A stretch of DNA of 64,000 nt from an uncultured SAR116 cluster alpha proteobacterium (GCA_902619805.1 CACNGC010000007.1:21319-85318); one strand, 5' to 3'. Shown: positions 48,070 to 58,184, counted from the stretch's first letter. The notes: generated by a model not told the origin, from the letters alone. Program-made: numbers and translations.

Positions 48070-51000
48070 TTAATATTTTCTTTTAAACTTTTTATAAAAT
48101 TTGATAAATCATTACTTATTCCCATCATTGAAGGAACTATAATCAGCACAAGTAAGGCTGTGACACCAAGACCAAAGACAATTGTAGCAGCCATAGGTAT
48201 TAAAAATTGTGCTTGTAAAGATTTTTCAAACATTAGTGCTGATAATCCACCAATGGTAGTTAAAGAAGTTAGTAAGACAGGTCTAAGTCTATCTACAACA
48301 CCTGAAATTATTGCTTCGTTGATAATATTTTGATCATTAAAACTATTTTCAGTGTCATTAAGTAATTCATCAAATCTTCTTTCTATAGTAGATACTAAAA
48401 TAATTGAGTTATTTACTACTATACCTGCTAAGGCTAGAAGAGCAAACATGGACAATATTGACATTGTTAATCCTAATATATAATGACCTAAAACAGCTCC
48501 AATAAAAGCAAACGGAATCATTATCATTATTGTTAGTGGTCTTGACCAAGATTTAAAAACCCACGCTAGTATAAAATAAATTAACATTAGTCCAATAATT
48601 GAACCAATTTTCATATCAGCAAAAGTCTCTTTCTGCTCTAAATCTTTACCATCAAACCTATAATTCAAATTATATTTCTTAGCAATTTCAGGCAATCCAT
48701 TCTGCAAAAGAAATTGTCTAGCTTGAGAAGTATTCATAATTTGAGGAAATAGGTCACCTGAAATTGTAACTTCCCGAAAACCATTTTTTCTATTAATTGA
48801 AGCAAATGGTATCTCTTCGTTGATTGTTATTATTTCTTCAAGTTTAAAACTAGTGCCAATATTAGTTATAATCCTTAAATCATTAATCATATCAGTTTGT
48901 TTTTCATTTTTTATTAATTTCAAGCGAACTGCAACTTCTTCGTCAGCCTTTGGAAACTCAGATATAACAACCCCATTAATAGCAGACCTGACTTGTTCCC
49001 CTATTTCTGAAATTGACAAACCTAGCGACTGTCCTTTGTTATTTAGGCTTAAAATCCTCTCTTGCACACCAAATTCAAGATTATCGCTTAATGATGTTAC
49101 TCCAGGAATTGTTCTAGCAATTTGAATTAATTCATCAGATGCCTTCTTCAAGTTTTCTAATTTTTCTCCTTGAAATCTTACATCAAGATCTCTTCCAGGA
49201 GGACCTCCACTAGGTGCTCTAATAGTTAACTTATCTAGTCCAGCAACAGGTTCTATATTATCTTTCCATGCCTTAATAAATTCTTTTGTTCTAACTTTTC
49301 TTTTATCAGCAGTTTTTAATTCAACAATCATAGATCCAAGTAAGTCACTTCCAATAGGACTTGGCCCAGCATCATTTGAAAAAGAAGTCCTATCTCCGAT
49401 TGTAGACATTTTAAATTTTACTAGATTTTTAGAATAAGAAAACTGTTTTGATGTTTTTTCTAAACCAATTTCAATATTATCAAGCATTTCCACGGTATTA
49501 GATTTTTTTGTTCCAGAATGCATTTTAAAGTTTGCAATTATGATATCTGCTTCAGGAGTAGGAAAGAAGCTAAAAAGCACTCTTCCACCTGACATCATTC
49601 CTACTGATACTAAAAACATACCAATAGCAACCATGAATGTTACATATCTGTGATTAAAAGTTAATTTAACAAATTTTCTAAAAAAGCCCTCTTGGAAATA
49701 GATAAATTTATTATCAAACCAAAATCTAAATTTTCCTGGTAAATTATTTTTATTATCAAAGTGAGCTAAATGAGCTGGTAAAACTAAAAAGCATTCAATT
49801 AAGCTAGCAACTAAAACAGCGCAAACTACCCAAGGGATAGCAGCAATTATTTCACCAATAACACCTTTGACCATAAAAAGAGGGATAAATGCAGCAACTG
49901 TCGTAAGCATTGCTGAAATTACTGGCATCGACATCCTTGATGCAGCTACTACGGGAGCTTGTGAGCTATCAAGTTTTCTTTTAGTTTTCAAATATGAGGT
50001 GTGTTCACCTACAACAATAGCATCATCTACTACTATACCAAGAGCCATTATTAAACCAAATAATGATATCATATTTATTGATTGCCCAGTTACTAACATA
50101 ACTGCAAATGTAGCTAGAAACGCGATTGGAATACCTAATGCAACCCAAATTGCAGTATTACGACTTAAGAATAAAAAAAGTACAGCTAAAACTATGCAAA
50201 GACCACTTAACCCATTTTTGACTAGTAAAGAAATTCTTTCTTGAATAAGTTCTGCAGCTGTGTTGTAAGTTTCAATTTTTATATTGTTACCAAGTAAACT
50301 TTGAGAACTAGAAATTGCATTTTCTACAATTTTTGAAACCTCTATAGCATCACTCGTTTTACTTCTTCTTACCCACAACTCTACCGCAGGATTTCCATCT
50401 ACAAATTTTAAAATACTACCTTTTTCAATACTATAAGTTATCTTTGCTAAGTCTTCGAGTAAAACCCTGCCACCGGAGCTAGAGCTCTTTAATTCTAATT
50501 TTTTAAAAGCATCAACTAGTCTTTTTTCGCCTTCTGTTCTAACTCTTAATGCACCATCAGAGTAACTCCCACCAGAAACATCTTGTGTTTCAGATTTTAT
50601 TAAATTAGCAATTTGATTAAAAGATAATTTAAGTTTTGCTGTTTCTAATTGGGGTATTTCTATTAAAATTTCTTCTTTAGGAAGACCTAATATATCAACT
50701 TTATCAACACCTGAATTTAAAAGTAACTCTTTTAAATTTTTTGACTTTATTCTCAGTTCTGATAATGAAGCTTTTCCAGACAATACAATTCTAGTTACTG
50801 TGTCAAAAAATTCTCCAACAATAATTCTAGGTTTTTTGGACTTTTCAGGAAAATTTATTCTTGATACAGCCGTTTCAATATCTGTTCTTCCTTTTTGCAT
50901 GTCATAACCATATTGAAACTCAACTTGTGTACGACCAAGGCCCTCAACAGATTTGGATGATACCTTTTTAACACCAGAAATTGGTCTCAGTTCTGGTTCT

Positions 51001-51218
51001 AATAATTGAATAATATTTTTATCAATTTCTTCGGCAGTAGCACCTGGCCAATCAATTGTTACAGCTACAACTTCCACATCAAAATCAGGAAAAAATTGTT
51101 TGTTAAGTTTGCCTATAGATAACAAACCTATAATTATCATTAATAACATGATAATGTTTGCAGATGTTCGATGTTCTACAAAAAATTTTAAAAAACTTGA
51201 CTCTTTAAACCTTACCAA
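48066..51218 (-). CDS. RND-family efflux transporter (inner-membrane pump)
   Basis: The 1050-residue protein has the RND layout: an N-terminal membrane span (about 17-35), a large periplasmic loop, six spans, a second span and loop, and a final group of spans. The opening S-I-G-K-L-N-K-Q-F-F-P-D-F-D and the membrane motif G-I-V-V-D-D-A-I-V-V-G-E with paired aspartates (proton relay) are clear. It starts with TTG at 51218 after AGGA. With the adaptor gene upstream it forms a proton-driven efflux system. No outer-membrane TolC-like gene is adjacent. The substrate is unknown. Confidence 0.93.
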   Translation of the reverse strand: MVRFKESSFLKFFVEHRTSANIIMLLMIIIGLLSIGKLNKQFFPDFDVEVVAVTIDWPGATAEEIDKNIIQLLEPELRPISGVKKVSSKSVEGLGRTQVEFQYGYDMQKGRTDIETAVSRINFPEKSKKPRIIVGEFFDTVTRIVLSGKASLSELRIKSKNLKELLLNSGVDKVDILGLPKEEILIEIPQLETAKLKLSFNQIANLIKSETQDVSGGSYSDGALRVRTEGEKRLVDAFKKLELKSSSSGGRVLLEDLAKITYSIEKGSILKFVDGNPAVELWVRRSKTSDAIEVSKIVENAISSSQSLLGNNIKIETYNTAAELIQERISLLVKNGLSGLCIVLAVLFLFLSRNTAIWVALGIPIAFLATFAVMLVTGQSINMISLFGLIMALGIVVDDAIVVGEHTSYLKTKRKLDSSQAPVVAASRMSMPVISAMLTTVAAFIPLFMVKGVIGEIIAAIPWVVCAVLVASLIECFLVLPAHLAHFDNKNNLPGKFRFWFDNKFIYFQEGFFRKFVKLTFNHRYVTFMVAIGMFLVSVGMMSGGRVLFSFFPTPEADIIIANFKMHSGTKKSNTVEMLDNIEIGLEKTSKQFSYSKNLVKFKMSTIGDRTSFSNDAGPSPIGSDLLGSMIVELKTADKRKVRTKEFIKAWKDNIEPVAGLDKLTIRAPSGGPPGRDLDVRFQGEKLENLKKASDELIQIARTIPGVTSLSDNLEFGVQERILSLNNKGQSLGLSISEIGEQVRSAINGVVISEFPKADEEVAVRLKLIKNEKQTDMINDLRIITNIGTSFKLEEIITINEEIPFASINRKNGFREVTISGDLFPQIMNTSQARQFLLQNGLPEIAKKYNLNYRFDGKDLEQKETFADMKIGSIIGLMLIYFILAWVFKSWSRPLTIMIMIPFAFIGAVLGHYILGLTMSILSMFALLALAGIVVNNSIILVSTIERRFDELLNDTENSFNDQNIINEAIISGVVDRLRPVLLTSLTTIGGLSALMFEKSLQAQFLIPMAATIVFGLGVTALLVLIIVPSMMGISNDLSNFIKSLKENIK

Positions 51219-51243
51219 AACTCTATCCTAATTAGAAATTACT

Positions 51244-52368
51244 TTAATTTAATATTTTTATTTTTTGATTATTGAGATTTTCTGGAATTCTTGTAGTGAT
51301 GATATCATCATTTTCAGACAAATTTCCATCAACTAAAATATATCCAGATCCTTTGTAAATAAGTTTTATTTTTTTTGGCTTAGCAATGCCGTTTTCAACA
51401 ATATAAACTTTATCAGTATACAAAGATGATTCAGGTAACTTAAAAATATTTTTAAAATCACCAACAGGATAGTCTACCCTTACAAATGTACCTAAAGGTA
51501 TATAATTTTCTCTTTTTTCAAATTTATCAATTCTAGCAAATAACTTTCCACCACCCTCTTCTTCATTTGTTTTTCCGTCTGATCTTTCAATTATTCCTTT
51601 CATGGTTTTCAAAGATGTAGTTCCAGCTTTCCATAAAACATCAATTGATTTTCCGATTAGATTATTTGAATTAGAATAGATCTTTGAAGGCACAACAAAC
51701 TCAACTTCTAAATTTTCAGTAGAAAATATATTAGCTATTTTTTCATTATTATTTACAAATTGACCTTGGTTTATTTTAACATTAAACAATCGACCATTAA
51801 AATGAGATTTCAAAACAGTATCTGACAAGTCTTCTTTTGCCCTGTCTAACATAGTCTTTGCTCTAATATAATCAGATCTAGTTTTTGAAAGAAGAATTAA
51901 TTCGTTATCATAATTATTTTGAGAAACAACATTGTTTTTTAACATTGTTTTATATCTATTTACCTGTCTCTTTCGAATACTAAGTTGTTCAGCTAATTCT
52001 TTTGTTTCTGATGTTAGTTTTTCAATTTCTAGTAAAAATCTTCTTTGGTCTAGTTTTGCTAATATCTCTCCATTAGTGACATAGGATCCATTGAGAAATT
52101 TATCCGAGATAAAATTAACTCTACCTGACACCCCAAATCGAAGATCTCCACTTCTTGATGATATTATTTTACCATAAGCGTCTGAAGTTGGAGAATAATT
52201 ATTTCTTTTTGAACTAATAACATTTACGTAAAAGGTTTTTTCTTCTATTGTTAATTGCTTTGCTTCGGGTCTAGTTGAGACTAAGTATTTATATAAAAAT
52301 ATACTTATTCCTAAAACCAAGAAAAACATCATTGTTTTAAAATTTAATATTTTAAATAACACTTTCAT
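51244..52368 (-). CDS. RND efflux periplasmic adaptor (membrane fusion protein)
   Basis: The 374-residue protein has an N-terminal membrane anchor (about 13-30), a barrel-sandwich hybrid domain (F-G-V-S-G-R-V-N-F-I and L-A-K-L-D), a coiled-coil hairpin (about 110-165), the second half-lipoyl segment (V-L-K-S-H-F-N-G-R-L-F), and beta-barrel and membrane-proximal domains. It is 25 bases upstream of the RND pump gene, a standard adaptor-pump pair. Confidence 0.92.
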   Translation of the reverse strand: MKVLFKILNFKTMMFFLVLGISIFLYKYLVSTRPEAKQLTIEEKTFYVNVISSKRNNYSPTSDAYGKIISSRSGDLRFGVSGRVNFISDKFLNGSYVTNGEILAKLDQRRFLLEIEKLTSETKELAEQLSIRKRQVNRYKTMLKNNVVSQNNYDNELILLSKTRSDYIRAKTMLDRAKEDLSDTVLKSHFNGRLFNVKINQGQFVNNNEKIANIFSTENLEVEFVVPSKIYSNSNNLIGKSIDVLWKAGTTSLKTMKGIIERSDGKTNEEEGGGKLFARIDKFEKRENYIPLGTFVRVDYPVGDFKNIFKLPESSLYTDKVYIVENGIAKPKKIKLIYKGSGYILVDGNLSENDDIITTRIPENLNNQKIKILN

Positions 52369-52430
52369 TTTCCTAATTAATATTCAATGGTTTGATAAAT
52401 TTAAAAATTTTTAATCGTTTACATTATAAG

Positions 52431-52850
52431 TTAATATAATCCTAATTTTATTAATTCAGAATTTACCTCATCTGGTATTTCTTCGCTTTCATCGTCATTG
52501 GTATTTAAATCAGGTGGAATATCTTCTTCCATATAATATCTCCATCCCTGAAATGGTCTCATCGGTGTTGGTATTACTTTTATCAAATCTTTATCTAATA
52601 TTATTTCACAACCTCTACTACCATCGCTTCTAATTACTGATGTTATATCCAAAATTTTTTGTCTTACCAAAACGTTTCTTTGAATAATCCAATACATTGA
52701 ACCTGTTTTGATTAAATCTACTTTTTGTTTAGGCATGTTTCTTGTAGTATGTACAATAGCACCATAATTTTCAAATAGCATCTGTTGTCTTATTTTTAAT
52801 CTTTCGATTGATTTTATTCCGACTGCAATTTTTTTTAAATTATAAGACAA
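52431..52850 (-). CDS. DUF1489 family protein (alphaproteobacterial)
   Basis: The family has no known function. The 139-residue protein carries its typical blocks: L-K-K-I-A-V-G at the start, T-R-N-M-P-K-Q, G-S-M-Y-W-I-I-Q-R-N-V-L-V-R-Q-K-I-L-D-I, and R-P-F-Q-G-W-R-Y-Y with an acidic C-terminus. The start codon is TTG (52850), only 13 bases after the mgtE stop, with GGAT upstream. Confidence 0.86.
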   Translation of the reverse strand: MSYNLKKIAVGIKSIERLKIRQQMLFENYGAIVHTTRNMPKQKVDLIKTGSMYWIIQRNVLVRQKILDITSVIRSDGSRGCEIILDKDLIKVIPTPMRPFQGWRYYMEEDIPPDLNTNDDESEEIPDEVNSELIKLGLY

Positions 52851-52863
52851 TGACTTTATCCAA

Positions 52864-54279
52864 TTATAAAATAACTATAGCAGAAAGACCTAAAAAGGTA
52901 AAAAAACCAATTATATCTGTAACGGTTGTTAAAAAAACAGAACTTGATATTGCTGGATCTATTTTGAACTTCTCTAATGTAAGTGGGATAATAGTCCCTA
53001 GAATACCTGCAAAGAGTAAATTAGTTACCATAGCTAAACCCATAATAATAGCTATTAATTCGTCATCAAACCATAAATAAGCCAACAGAGCTGACAATAA
53101 GGCAAATAATAATCCGTTTAAAAGGCCTACCCAAGTTTCTTTGAGAACAAATTTTTGCAAATTAGTATAATTTAACTGTCGTGTTGCCAATGCTCTAACA
53201 GCTACAGTGACAGTTTGAGTACCTGCGTTTCCTCCCATAGAAGCAACTATCGGCATGAGGACTGCTAAAGCAACCAACTTTTCTATTTCTTCTTGAAACA
53301 ATCCTATAACAGAAGAGGCAAGAATTGCTGTAAGCATATTAAGTATTAACCATGAAAAGCGACCTTTGACAGTTTCAATAAATGAAGAACTTATTGACAA
53401 GTCGCTTACTCCTGTCAAACCTTGAAGGTCTTCTTCGGCTTCTTCATTAATCACATCTACAATATCATCCACTATAATCACACCAAGAAGTCTGTTTATA
53501 TTGTCAATAACAGGCATATCAACTAGTCCATATTGTTGAAATAACAATGCAACTTCTTCTTGATCAATTTGAACATTTACACTTCTTGGGCTGGTTGCCA
53601 TCAAATCTTTTAATCTTACAGGTCTTTTTGCTGATAATAATTTAGATAATGATATTACACCTAATAATCTATGAGCAGGATCAACTACATAAATTGAATA
53701 AAAACTATCTTCTTCTTCTTGAGGCTTCGCTCTCATATGATCGATGGTCTGACCAACAGTCCAGTTACTAGGAAATGCAAGAAATTCTCTTTGCATTAAT
53801 CTTCCAGCCGATTCTTCAGGAAATGAAAGAGCTTCCTCAACCAGTATTCTGTCAGCTTTAGGGAGTTGTTTAATAACTACCTTTCTTTCTTCTTCTTCAA
53901 GCTCTTGGAGAATATCAACTGCATCATCAGAATGTAAAACAGGTATAGCCCGTGCAAGAGCTCTTGGCCCAATTATGTCAATAACCTTTTCCTGAACATT
54001 TTGATCAAGATAAACCAAAACTTCTGGATCAAGTGCTTTTCCTAAAAGAGATATAGCCGTAACTAATTCATCACCAGTTAATCTTTCAAGCATATCAGCT
54101 TGATCAGCTGGATGAAGTGGAGAAATTAATTTTACTAATTCTTGCTTGTTATTGTTTTCTATTGAAATTGAAATTGCATTTTCAACTTTAGGAGTTAGAC
54201 CATATAAACTTCTAAAGTTTGTTTCCGTTTTAGAAACATCTTCAATTTCTAAATCATTTTTATTTTCTTTTAGGTCCAT
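52864..54279 (-). CDS. mgtE: Magnesium transporter MgtE
   Basis: MgtE is a Mg2+-gated magnesium channel. The 471-residue protein has the cytoplasmic N domain (residues about 40-145, L-H-P-A-D-Q-A-D-M-L-E), a pair of CBS domains (about 155-275) and five C-terminal membrane spans (about 300-471). The pore signature P-I-V-A-S-M-G-G-N-A-G-T-Q-T is intact. Confidence 0.95.
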   Translation of the reverse strand: MDLKENKNDLEIEDVSKTETNFRSLYGLTPKVENAISISIENNNKQELVKLISPLHPADQADMLERLTGDELVTAISLLGKALDPEVLVYLDQNVQEKVIDIIGPRALARAIPVLHSDDAVDILQELEEEERKVVIKQLPKADRILVEEALSFPEESAGRLMQREFLAFPSNWTVGQTIDHMRAKPQEEEDSFYSIYVVDPAHRLLGVISLSKLLSAKRPVRLKDLMATSPRSVNVQIDQEEVALLFQQYGLVDMPVIDNINRLLGVIIVDDIVDVINEEAEEDLQGLTGVSDLSISSSFIETVKGRFSWLILNMLTAILASSVIGLFQEEIEKLVALAVLMPIVASMGGNAGTQTVTVAVRALATRQLNYTNLQKFVLKETWVGLLNGLLFALLSALLAYLWFDDELIAIIMGLAMVTNLLFAGILGTIIPLTLEKFKIDPAISSSVFLTTVTDIIGFFTFLGLSAIVIL

Positions 54280-54342
54280 AATTATACCTTAGTTAAAATT
54301 TATTTCATATAATTTAAGCCTCAACTAATTATAATTAAATTA

Positions 54343-54723
54343 TTACTCGTCATCTATCTCTTGAAAAACTTCTCTAATTAATCTCAAAGATTCCAAACCT
54401 GCAGGCGCTCCACAATAAATTGTAATCTGTAGCACTACATCTCTTATTTGCAATCTTGTAAGTCCATTATTTATAGCACCTCTGACGTGTAGTTTAAATT
54501 CATGTGATCTATTTAAAGCAGCAATCATACCTAAATTCACTAGAGATCTATCTCTGTCTGATAAATTTTCCTTATTCCATACTTCTCCCCATGCATACTC
54601 AGTAACTAATTTTTGCATGTCAGCACCCAACTCGTCAGCTGAGGCAAGAGCCTTATCAACATACTCATCACCTAGAACTTTTCTTCTTTTCACAATACCT
54701 TTTTTAAAAATTTCACTTTCCAT
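54343..54723 (-). CDS. Carboxymuconolactone decarboxylase family protein (PcaC-like)
   Basis: The 126-residue protein looks like 4-carboxymuconolactone decarboxylase along its length: R-R-x-V-L-G-D-x-Y-V-D, E-Y-A-W-G-E-V-W, D-R-D-R-S-L-V-N-L-G-M-I-A-A-L-N-R, E-F-K-L-H-V-R-G-A-x-N-N-G and I-Y-C-G-A-P-A-G. It lacks the C-x-x-C of AhpD-type peroxidases. No other beta-ketoadipate pathway gene is nearby, so the pathway role is uncertain. It is 10 bases after the TauE-like gene. Confidence 0.85.
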   Translation of the reverse strand: MESEIFKKGIVKRRKVLGDEYVDKALASADELGADMQKLVTEYAWGEVWNKENLSDRDRSLVNLGMIAALNRSHEFKLHVRGAINNGLTRLQIRDVVLQITIYCGAPAGLESLRLIREVFQEIDDE

Positions 54724-54733
54724 AATAATACCT

Positions 54734-55531
54734 CTATAAAATTTGTTGACTTATTAAATTTAAACCACATAAGAAAAGAGCAGAATGGCTAATGTGATAA
54801 AATAATCTGTCAGATAATTTTTTATTCAACAACTTACCTAAATAAATACCAATTGGTAATATTGGCAAAACCACAATACTCAACATTATACTTGTAGAAG
54901 TAAATAGTTGAAGATCAAAGAAAAAAGGTAATTTTGCTAAATTTATTATTAAAAAATAAAAACTCATAGTCCCCACAAATAATTGTCTTTCAAGCCCCAT
55001 TGGTAATAAAAAAATTTGAGCTGGAATACCTCCTGTTAAGGCTACAAAACTTGAAAAACCTGAAAAACCACACCAACCAATTGCTCTAGATAATGAAGAT
55101 TTGATATTTTCTATTTTTTTTATTGTCTTATTGTGAAAAAAAATCCCCTTAAAATATCTAATTGACGTAATTAGAGCAAGTATTCCAATTAAAATTAAAA
55201 TATATTTATCCTCTAGATACTCAAAACATATCCAACCTAGTACTTGACCTAGAAGCCCTCCAAGCACCATCAATTTTAAGATCTTTAATACAGGAAATTT
55301 TCTCCATGTGTATGCAACAAAAATATCTGTGATTAAATATAACGGTAACAAAATTGCGATCGCAAGTTTTGGTGGAAAAGCCAAAACCATCACAGGCAAA
55401 CCCAAAGAACCTAAAGCCCCTCCAAATCCAGATTTTGATATTGCAACAAGAATAACTGAAAGAATTGCAATAGGTATCAAAATCTCTAATTGATTTATAA
55501 GTTTTAAATTATTTAATGTTTCTTCAATCAA
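54734..55531 (-). CDS. TauE/SafE family sulfite/anion exporter-like membrane protein
   Basis: The 265-residue protein has seven to eight predicted membrane segments. It carries the family's two glycine-rich repeats near the starts of each half (G-F-G-G-A-L-G-S-L-G-L-P-V and the later G-F-S-S-F-V-A-L-T-G-G-I-P). It starts with TTG at 55531, with GGAA upstream. The substrate (sulfite, sulfoacetate or another organic anion) cannot be told from sequence. Confidence 0.87.
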   Translation of the reverse strand: MIEETLNNLKLINQLEILIPIAILSVILVAISKSGFGGALGSLGLPVMVLAFPPKLAIAILLPLYLITDIFVAYTWRKFPVLKILKLMVLGGLLGQVLGWICFEYLEDKYILILIGILALITSIRYFKGIFFHNKTIKKIENIKSSLSRAIGWCGFSGFSSFVALTGGIPAQIFLLPMGLERQLFVGTMSFYFLIINLAKLPFFFDLQLFTSTSIMLSIVVLPILPIGIYLGKLLNKKLSDRLFYHISHSALFLCGLNLISQQIL

Positions 55532-55625
55532 TTTATAATTCCACTTTGATTTATTTTTGATTTATAAGTATCAAGAATAAAAAAACAAAGCATAATTTTA
55601 ATTTATACTTTTTTGAGGAAATTTC

Positions 55626-56531
55626 ATGTCTATTAGATCAATTATAAATGAAAAAATTTCAAGATCCGTTCTTGAAGGTGCAGGAGTCAGATTGAATAGA
55701 GCTTTTGGATTTGGAAATACAAGTGAGTTTGATCCATTTTTATTATTAGATGATTTCAGAAATAATGATCCTAGAGATTATCAAATGGGTTTTCCTTGGC
55801 ATCCTCATAGAGGAATAGAAACCATAACTTATATTTTAAAGGGTTCTGTCGAACACAAAGATAGTTTAGGAAACTCAGGAGAATTATCTGATGGTGATGT
55901 TCAATGGATGACAGCTGGTTCAGGAATACTTCACCAGGAAATGCCTAAAGGCAATATTAAAGGTGAAATGCATGGTTTTCAATTGTGGGCAAACTTACCC
56001 TCAAGCCTTAAAATGACAAACCCAAATTATCAAGATATTAAATCAGGAGATATTGAAGTTATTAATGAAGATGATGGAACAATAATTAAAATTATAATTG
56101 GTGATTATAGAGGATATAGGGGTATAATCAAAGGAATAGCTTCTAACCCACAATATTTTGACATCTATGTCCCTCCTAATAAAATGAAAAGTTTTCCAAT
56201 TTCAACTTACGATAATTGTTTTGCTTATATTTTTGAGGGTGCAGCAAAGTTTGATTATTCTTCTGATCCTAAAGGAATAAAAATTGAGAAATCAATAAAT
56301 AATAGCGAGTACACAATTAGAGATATGAGTGGTAACAAGACCTTAATTACTTTTGATAAGGGTAATGAAGTAAAACTTCTTTCAGGAAATAATGGTGTAA
56401 GATTTCTTTTAGTTTCTGGAAATCCAATTCAAGAACCTGTTGCGTGGCACGGACCAATTGTAATGAATACAAACGAAGAAATTGAGCAAGCTATTACCGA
56501 ATTAAATAACGGAACTTTTATTAGACAATAA
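55626..56531 (+). CDS. Pirin family protein (bicupin)
   Basis: Pirins are metal-binding double-cupin proteins; some bacterial members have quercetinase activity or bind metabolic enzymes. The 301-residue protein has the N-terminal P-F-L-L-L-D-D-F motif and the metal-binding P-W-H-P-H-R-G-I-E-T-I-T-Y. These are followed by H-K-D-S-L-G-N, Q-W-M-T-A-G-S-G-I-L-H-Q-E and a C-terminal pirin domain. GAGG precedes the ATG. It is 13 bases before the PanE-like gene, so they are co-transcribed. Confidence 0.93.
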   Translation: MSIRSIINEKISRSVLEGAGVRLNRAFGFGNTSEFDPFLLLDDFRNNDPRDYQMGFPWHPHRGIETITYILKGSVEHKDSLGNSGELSDGDVQWMTAGSGILHQEMPKGNIKGEMHGFQLWANLPSSLKMTNPNYQDIKSGDIEVINEDDGTIIKIIIGDYRGYRGIIKGIASNPQYFDIYVPPNKMKSFPISTYDNCFAYIFEGAAKFDYSSDPKGIKIEKSINNSEYTIRDMSGNKTLITFDKGNEVKLLSGNNGVRFLLVSGNPIQEPVAWHGPIVMNTNEEIEQAITELNNGTFIRQ

Positions 56532-56544
56532 AGGAGTATAAAAA

Positions 56545-57465
56545 ATGAAAATAGCAGTAATTGGAGTTGGTGCAATGGGATCGATATATGCATCTTTTCT
56601 TTCCAAAAATAATAATGAAGTTTTAGTAATTGATATATGGGAAGAACATCTTGAAGCTATAAAAAATAATGGATTAAGAGTATCTGGTTTTAGTGGAGAC
56701 AACGTTGTTAAAAATATTAATGTATCAAGCAATATTGAAGATGCAAAAGGGTATGAATTATTTATAATTGCAACAAAAGCTTCTGATGTTGGCACAGTAG
56801 CGTCAAAGTTAAGTGAAATTACTAATGATGACACGTTAATTTTGACTATTCAAAATGGGCTTGGTGCAGGAGAAAGAATTGCTAAATATATGCCTACAAA
56901 TAATATTCTTCTAGCTGTTGCCCAAGGCTTTGGGGCCGCAATGAAAGGTCCGGGACATGCACATCACAATAATATGAGTATGATTAGAATAGGTGAAATG
57001 AATGGAGGAATAACTCAAAGATTAGAAAAACTAGTAAAGGTATGGGGTGATGCTGGTTTTAATGCAAAGGCTTTTGAGGATATAGAACAATTAATATGGG
57101 AAAAGTTTATTTGTAATGTGGCATGGAGTGGTTCTTGCTCAATATTTAGAAAAACTCTCGGAGAGGTAATGAATAATGAACATATGTTTGATATAGCTAA
57201 AGGATGTGCATTAGAAGCAAGAAAAATGGGTGATTTGAAAAAAGTTAATTTCACGTTCGAAAATACAGTTGAGTATATTACAGAGTTTGGTAAAAAACTT
57301 CTTCACTCTAAACCTTCTATGCTTCAAGATATTGAAGCAAAAAAACTATGCGAAATTGATGCAATTAATGGGATGGTAGTTACCTTAGGAGAAGAAAATA
57401 ATATTAAGACACCATATAATTCTGTTGTTACCTCATTGATTAAAGCACAAGAGCTAGAATATTAA
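56545..57465 (+). CDS. 2-dehydropantoate 2-reductase family protein (ApbA/PanE)
   Basis: The NADPH-binding motif V-I-G-V-G-A-M-G-S-I-Y is at the N-terminus. The middle has K-A-S-D-V and Q-N-G-L-G, and the C-terminal helical domain has L-I-W-E-K-F-I-C-N-V, then K-P-S-M-L-Q-D with the expected lysine and serine. The 306-residue length fits ketopantoate reductase. Many bacteria hold several paralogues, so a role in pantothenate synthesis is likely but not certain. Confidence 0.88.
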   Translation: MKIAVIGVGAMGSIYASFLSKNNNEVLVIDIWEEHLEAIKNNGLRVSGFSGDNVVKNINVSSNIEDAKGYELFIIATKASDVGTVASKLSEITNDDTLILTIQNGLGAGERIAKYMPTNNILLAVAQGFGAAMKGPGHAHHNNMSMIRIGEMNGGITQRLEKLVKVWGDAGFNAKAFEDIEQLIWEKFICNVAWSGSCSIFRKTLGEVMNNEHMFDIAKGCALEARKMGDLKKVNFTFENTVEYITEFGKKLLHSKPSMLQDIEAKKLCEIDAINGMVVTLGEENNIKTPYNSVVTSLIKAQELEY

Positions 57466-57487
57466 AAAAAAGTAACTTTAATTGAAT

Positions 57488-57498
57488 CTTGCTATAAT
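57488..57498 (+). promoter_or_regulatory. Extended -10 promoter of cspA
   Basis: TTGCTATAAT contains a perfect TATAAT (57493-57498) with an extended TGC in front. No good -35 is seen. Transcription from about 57505 would give a 5' leader of about 120 bases before the cold-shock gene, typical of cspA mRNAs. Confidence 0.5.
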
Positions 57499-57624
57499 TA
57501 GATATTTTCAATATAATTAGGCATTTATTAAGCTCATGAATGTATAAGCCGTGTTTTTTAATAAATTAATTATAAACAAGACACTCTTCATATTATTTAT
57601 AAAGAGTTAAGAGAAGGAAAAAAA

Positions 57625-57831
57625 ATGGCAACAGGAACAGTCAAATGGTTCAACCCAACTAAGGGTTATGGTTTCATTGAACCTGAAGGGGGAGATAAGG
57701 ACGTATTTGTTCATATTAGCGCTGTGCAGGCTGCAGGAATGACTACACTTGAACCTGATCAAAAAATTGAATATGAACTTGAAGACGGCAAAGACGGTAA
57801 AGTTTCTGCTGGAAACCTAAAAGCTATCTAA
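57625..57831 (+). CDS. cspA: Cold-shock protein (CspA family)
   Basis: This is a 68-residue single cold-shock domain that binds single-stranded RNA and DNA. RNP1 K-G-Y-G-F-I-E-P and RNP2 V-F-V-H-I-S are intact. AAGGAAAAAAA precedes the ATG. A long AT-rich leader (from about 57505) lies between promoter and start, as in cold-regulated cspA messages. Confidence 0.96.
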   Translation: MATGTVKWFNPTKGYGFIEPEGGDKDVFVHISAVQAAGMTTLEPDQKIEYELEDGKDGKVSAGNLKAI

Positions 57832-57879
57832 AATTTTAATATAATTTTACTACTAAATTTAATATGATTAATAATGAAT

Positions 57880-57891
57880 TGTACTAGTACA
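57880..57891. promoter_or_regulatory. Candidate Trp repressor operator at the trpR start
   Basis: TGTACTAGTACA is a perfect 12-base palindrome centred on CTAG. Its last base is the A of the trpR start codon. The half TGTACTAG and its mirror CTAGTACA are the half-sites known from the E. coli trp and aroH operators, here overlapping instead of being spaced. It would let TrpR repress its own trpR-trpE-trpG operon. Confidence 0.6.
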
Positions 57892-58184
57892 TGAATACAA
57901 ATTTACTTGCCAAATTACTCGTAAACACAAATGATTTAAATAACATGAAGTTATTTCTTAAAGCTATATTTACAAGTAAGGAATTAAAGGAGTTTGATAA
58001 TCGTTTAAAAATATTTCAATTGCTAATGAAAGGAAAAAAACATAGAGAAATATCTGAAAATTTAAATGTAGGAATAGCTACGGTTACAAGAGGCTCTTTA
58101 GCATTTGAAAAAGAAGAAATTTTTAAAATGAAAACAAATATAATAGATATTTTAAGATCAAAAAAATTCGATAATGACAAGTAA
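57891..58184 (+). CDS. trpR: Trp repressor family protein TrpR
   Basis: The 97-residue all-helical protein fits TrpR in size. The helix-turn-helix is K-K-H-R-E-I-S-E-N-L-N-V-G-I-A-T-V-T-R-G-S, with the core L-M-K-G-K-K-H-R-E-I-S typical of the family. A palindrome like a trp operator overlaps its start, and its end overlaps trpE by 11 bases. No ribosome site is seen before the ATG. TrpR is best known from gammaproteobacteria and chlamydiae, so its presence here is of note. Confidence 0.87.
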   Translation: MNTNLLAKLLVNTNDLNNMKLFLKAIFTSKELKEFDNRLKIFQLLMKGKKHREISENLNVGIATVTRGSLAFEKEEIFKMKTNIIDILRSKKFDNDK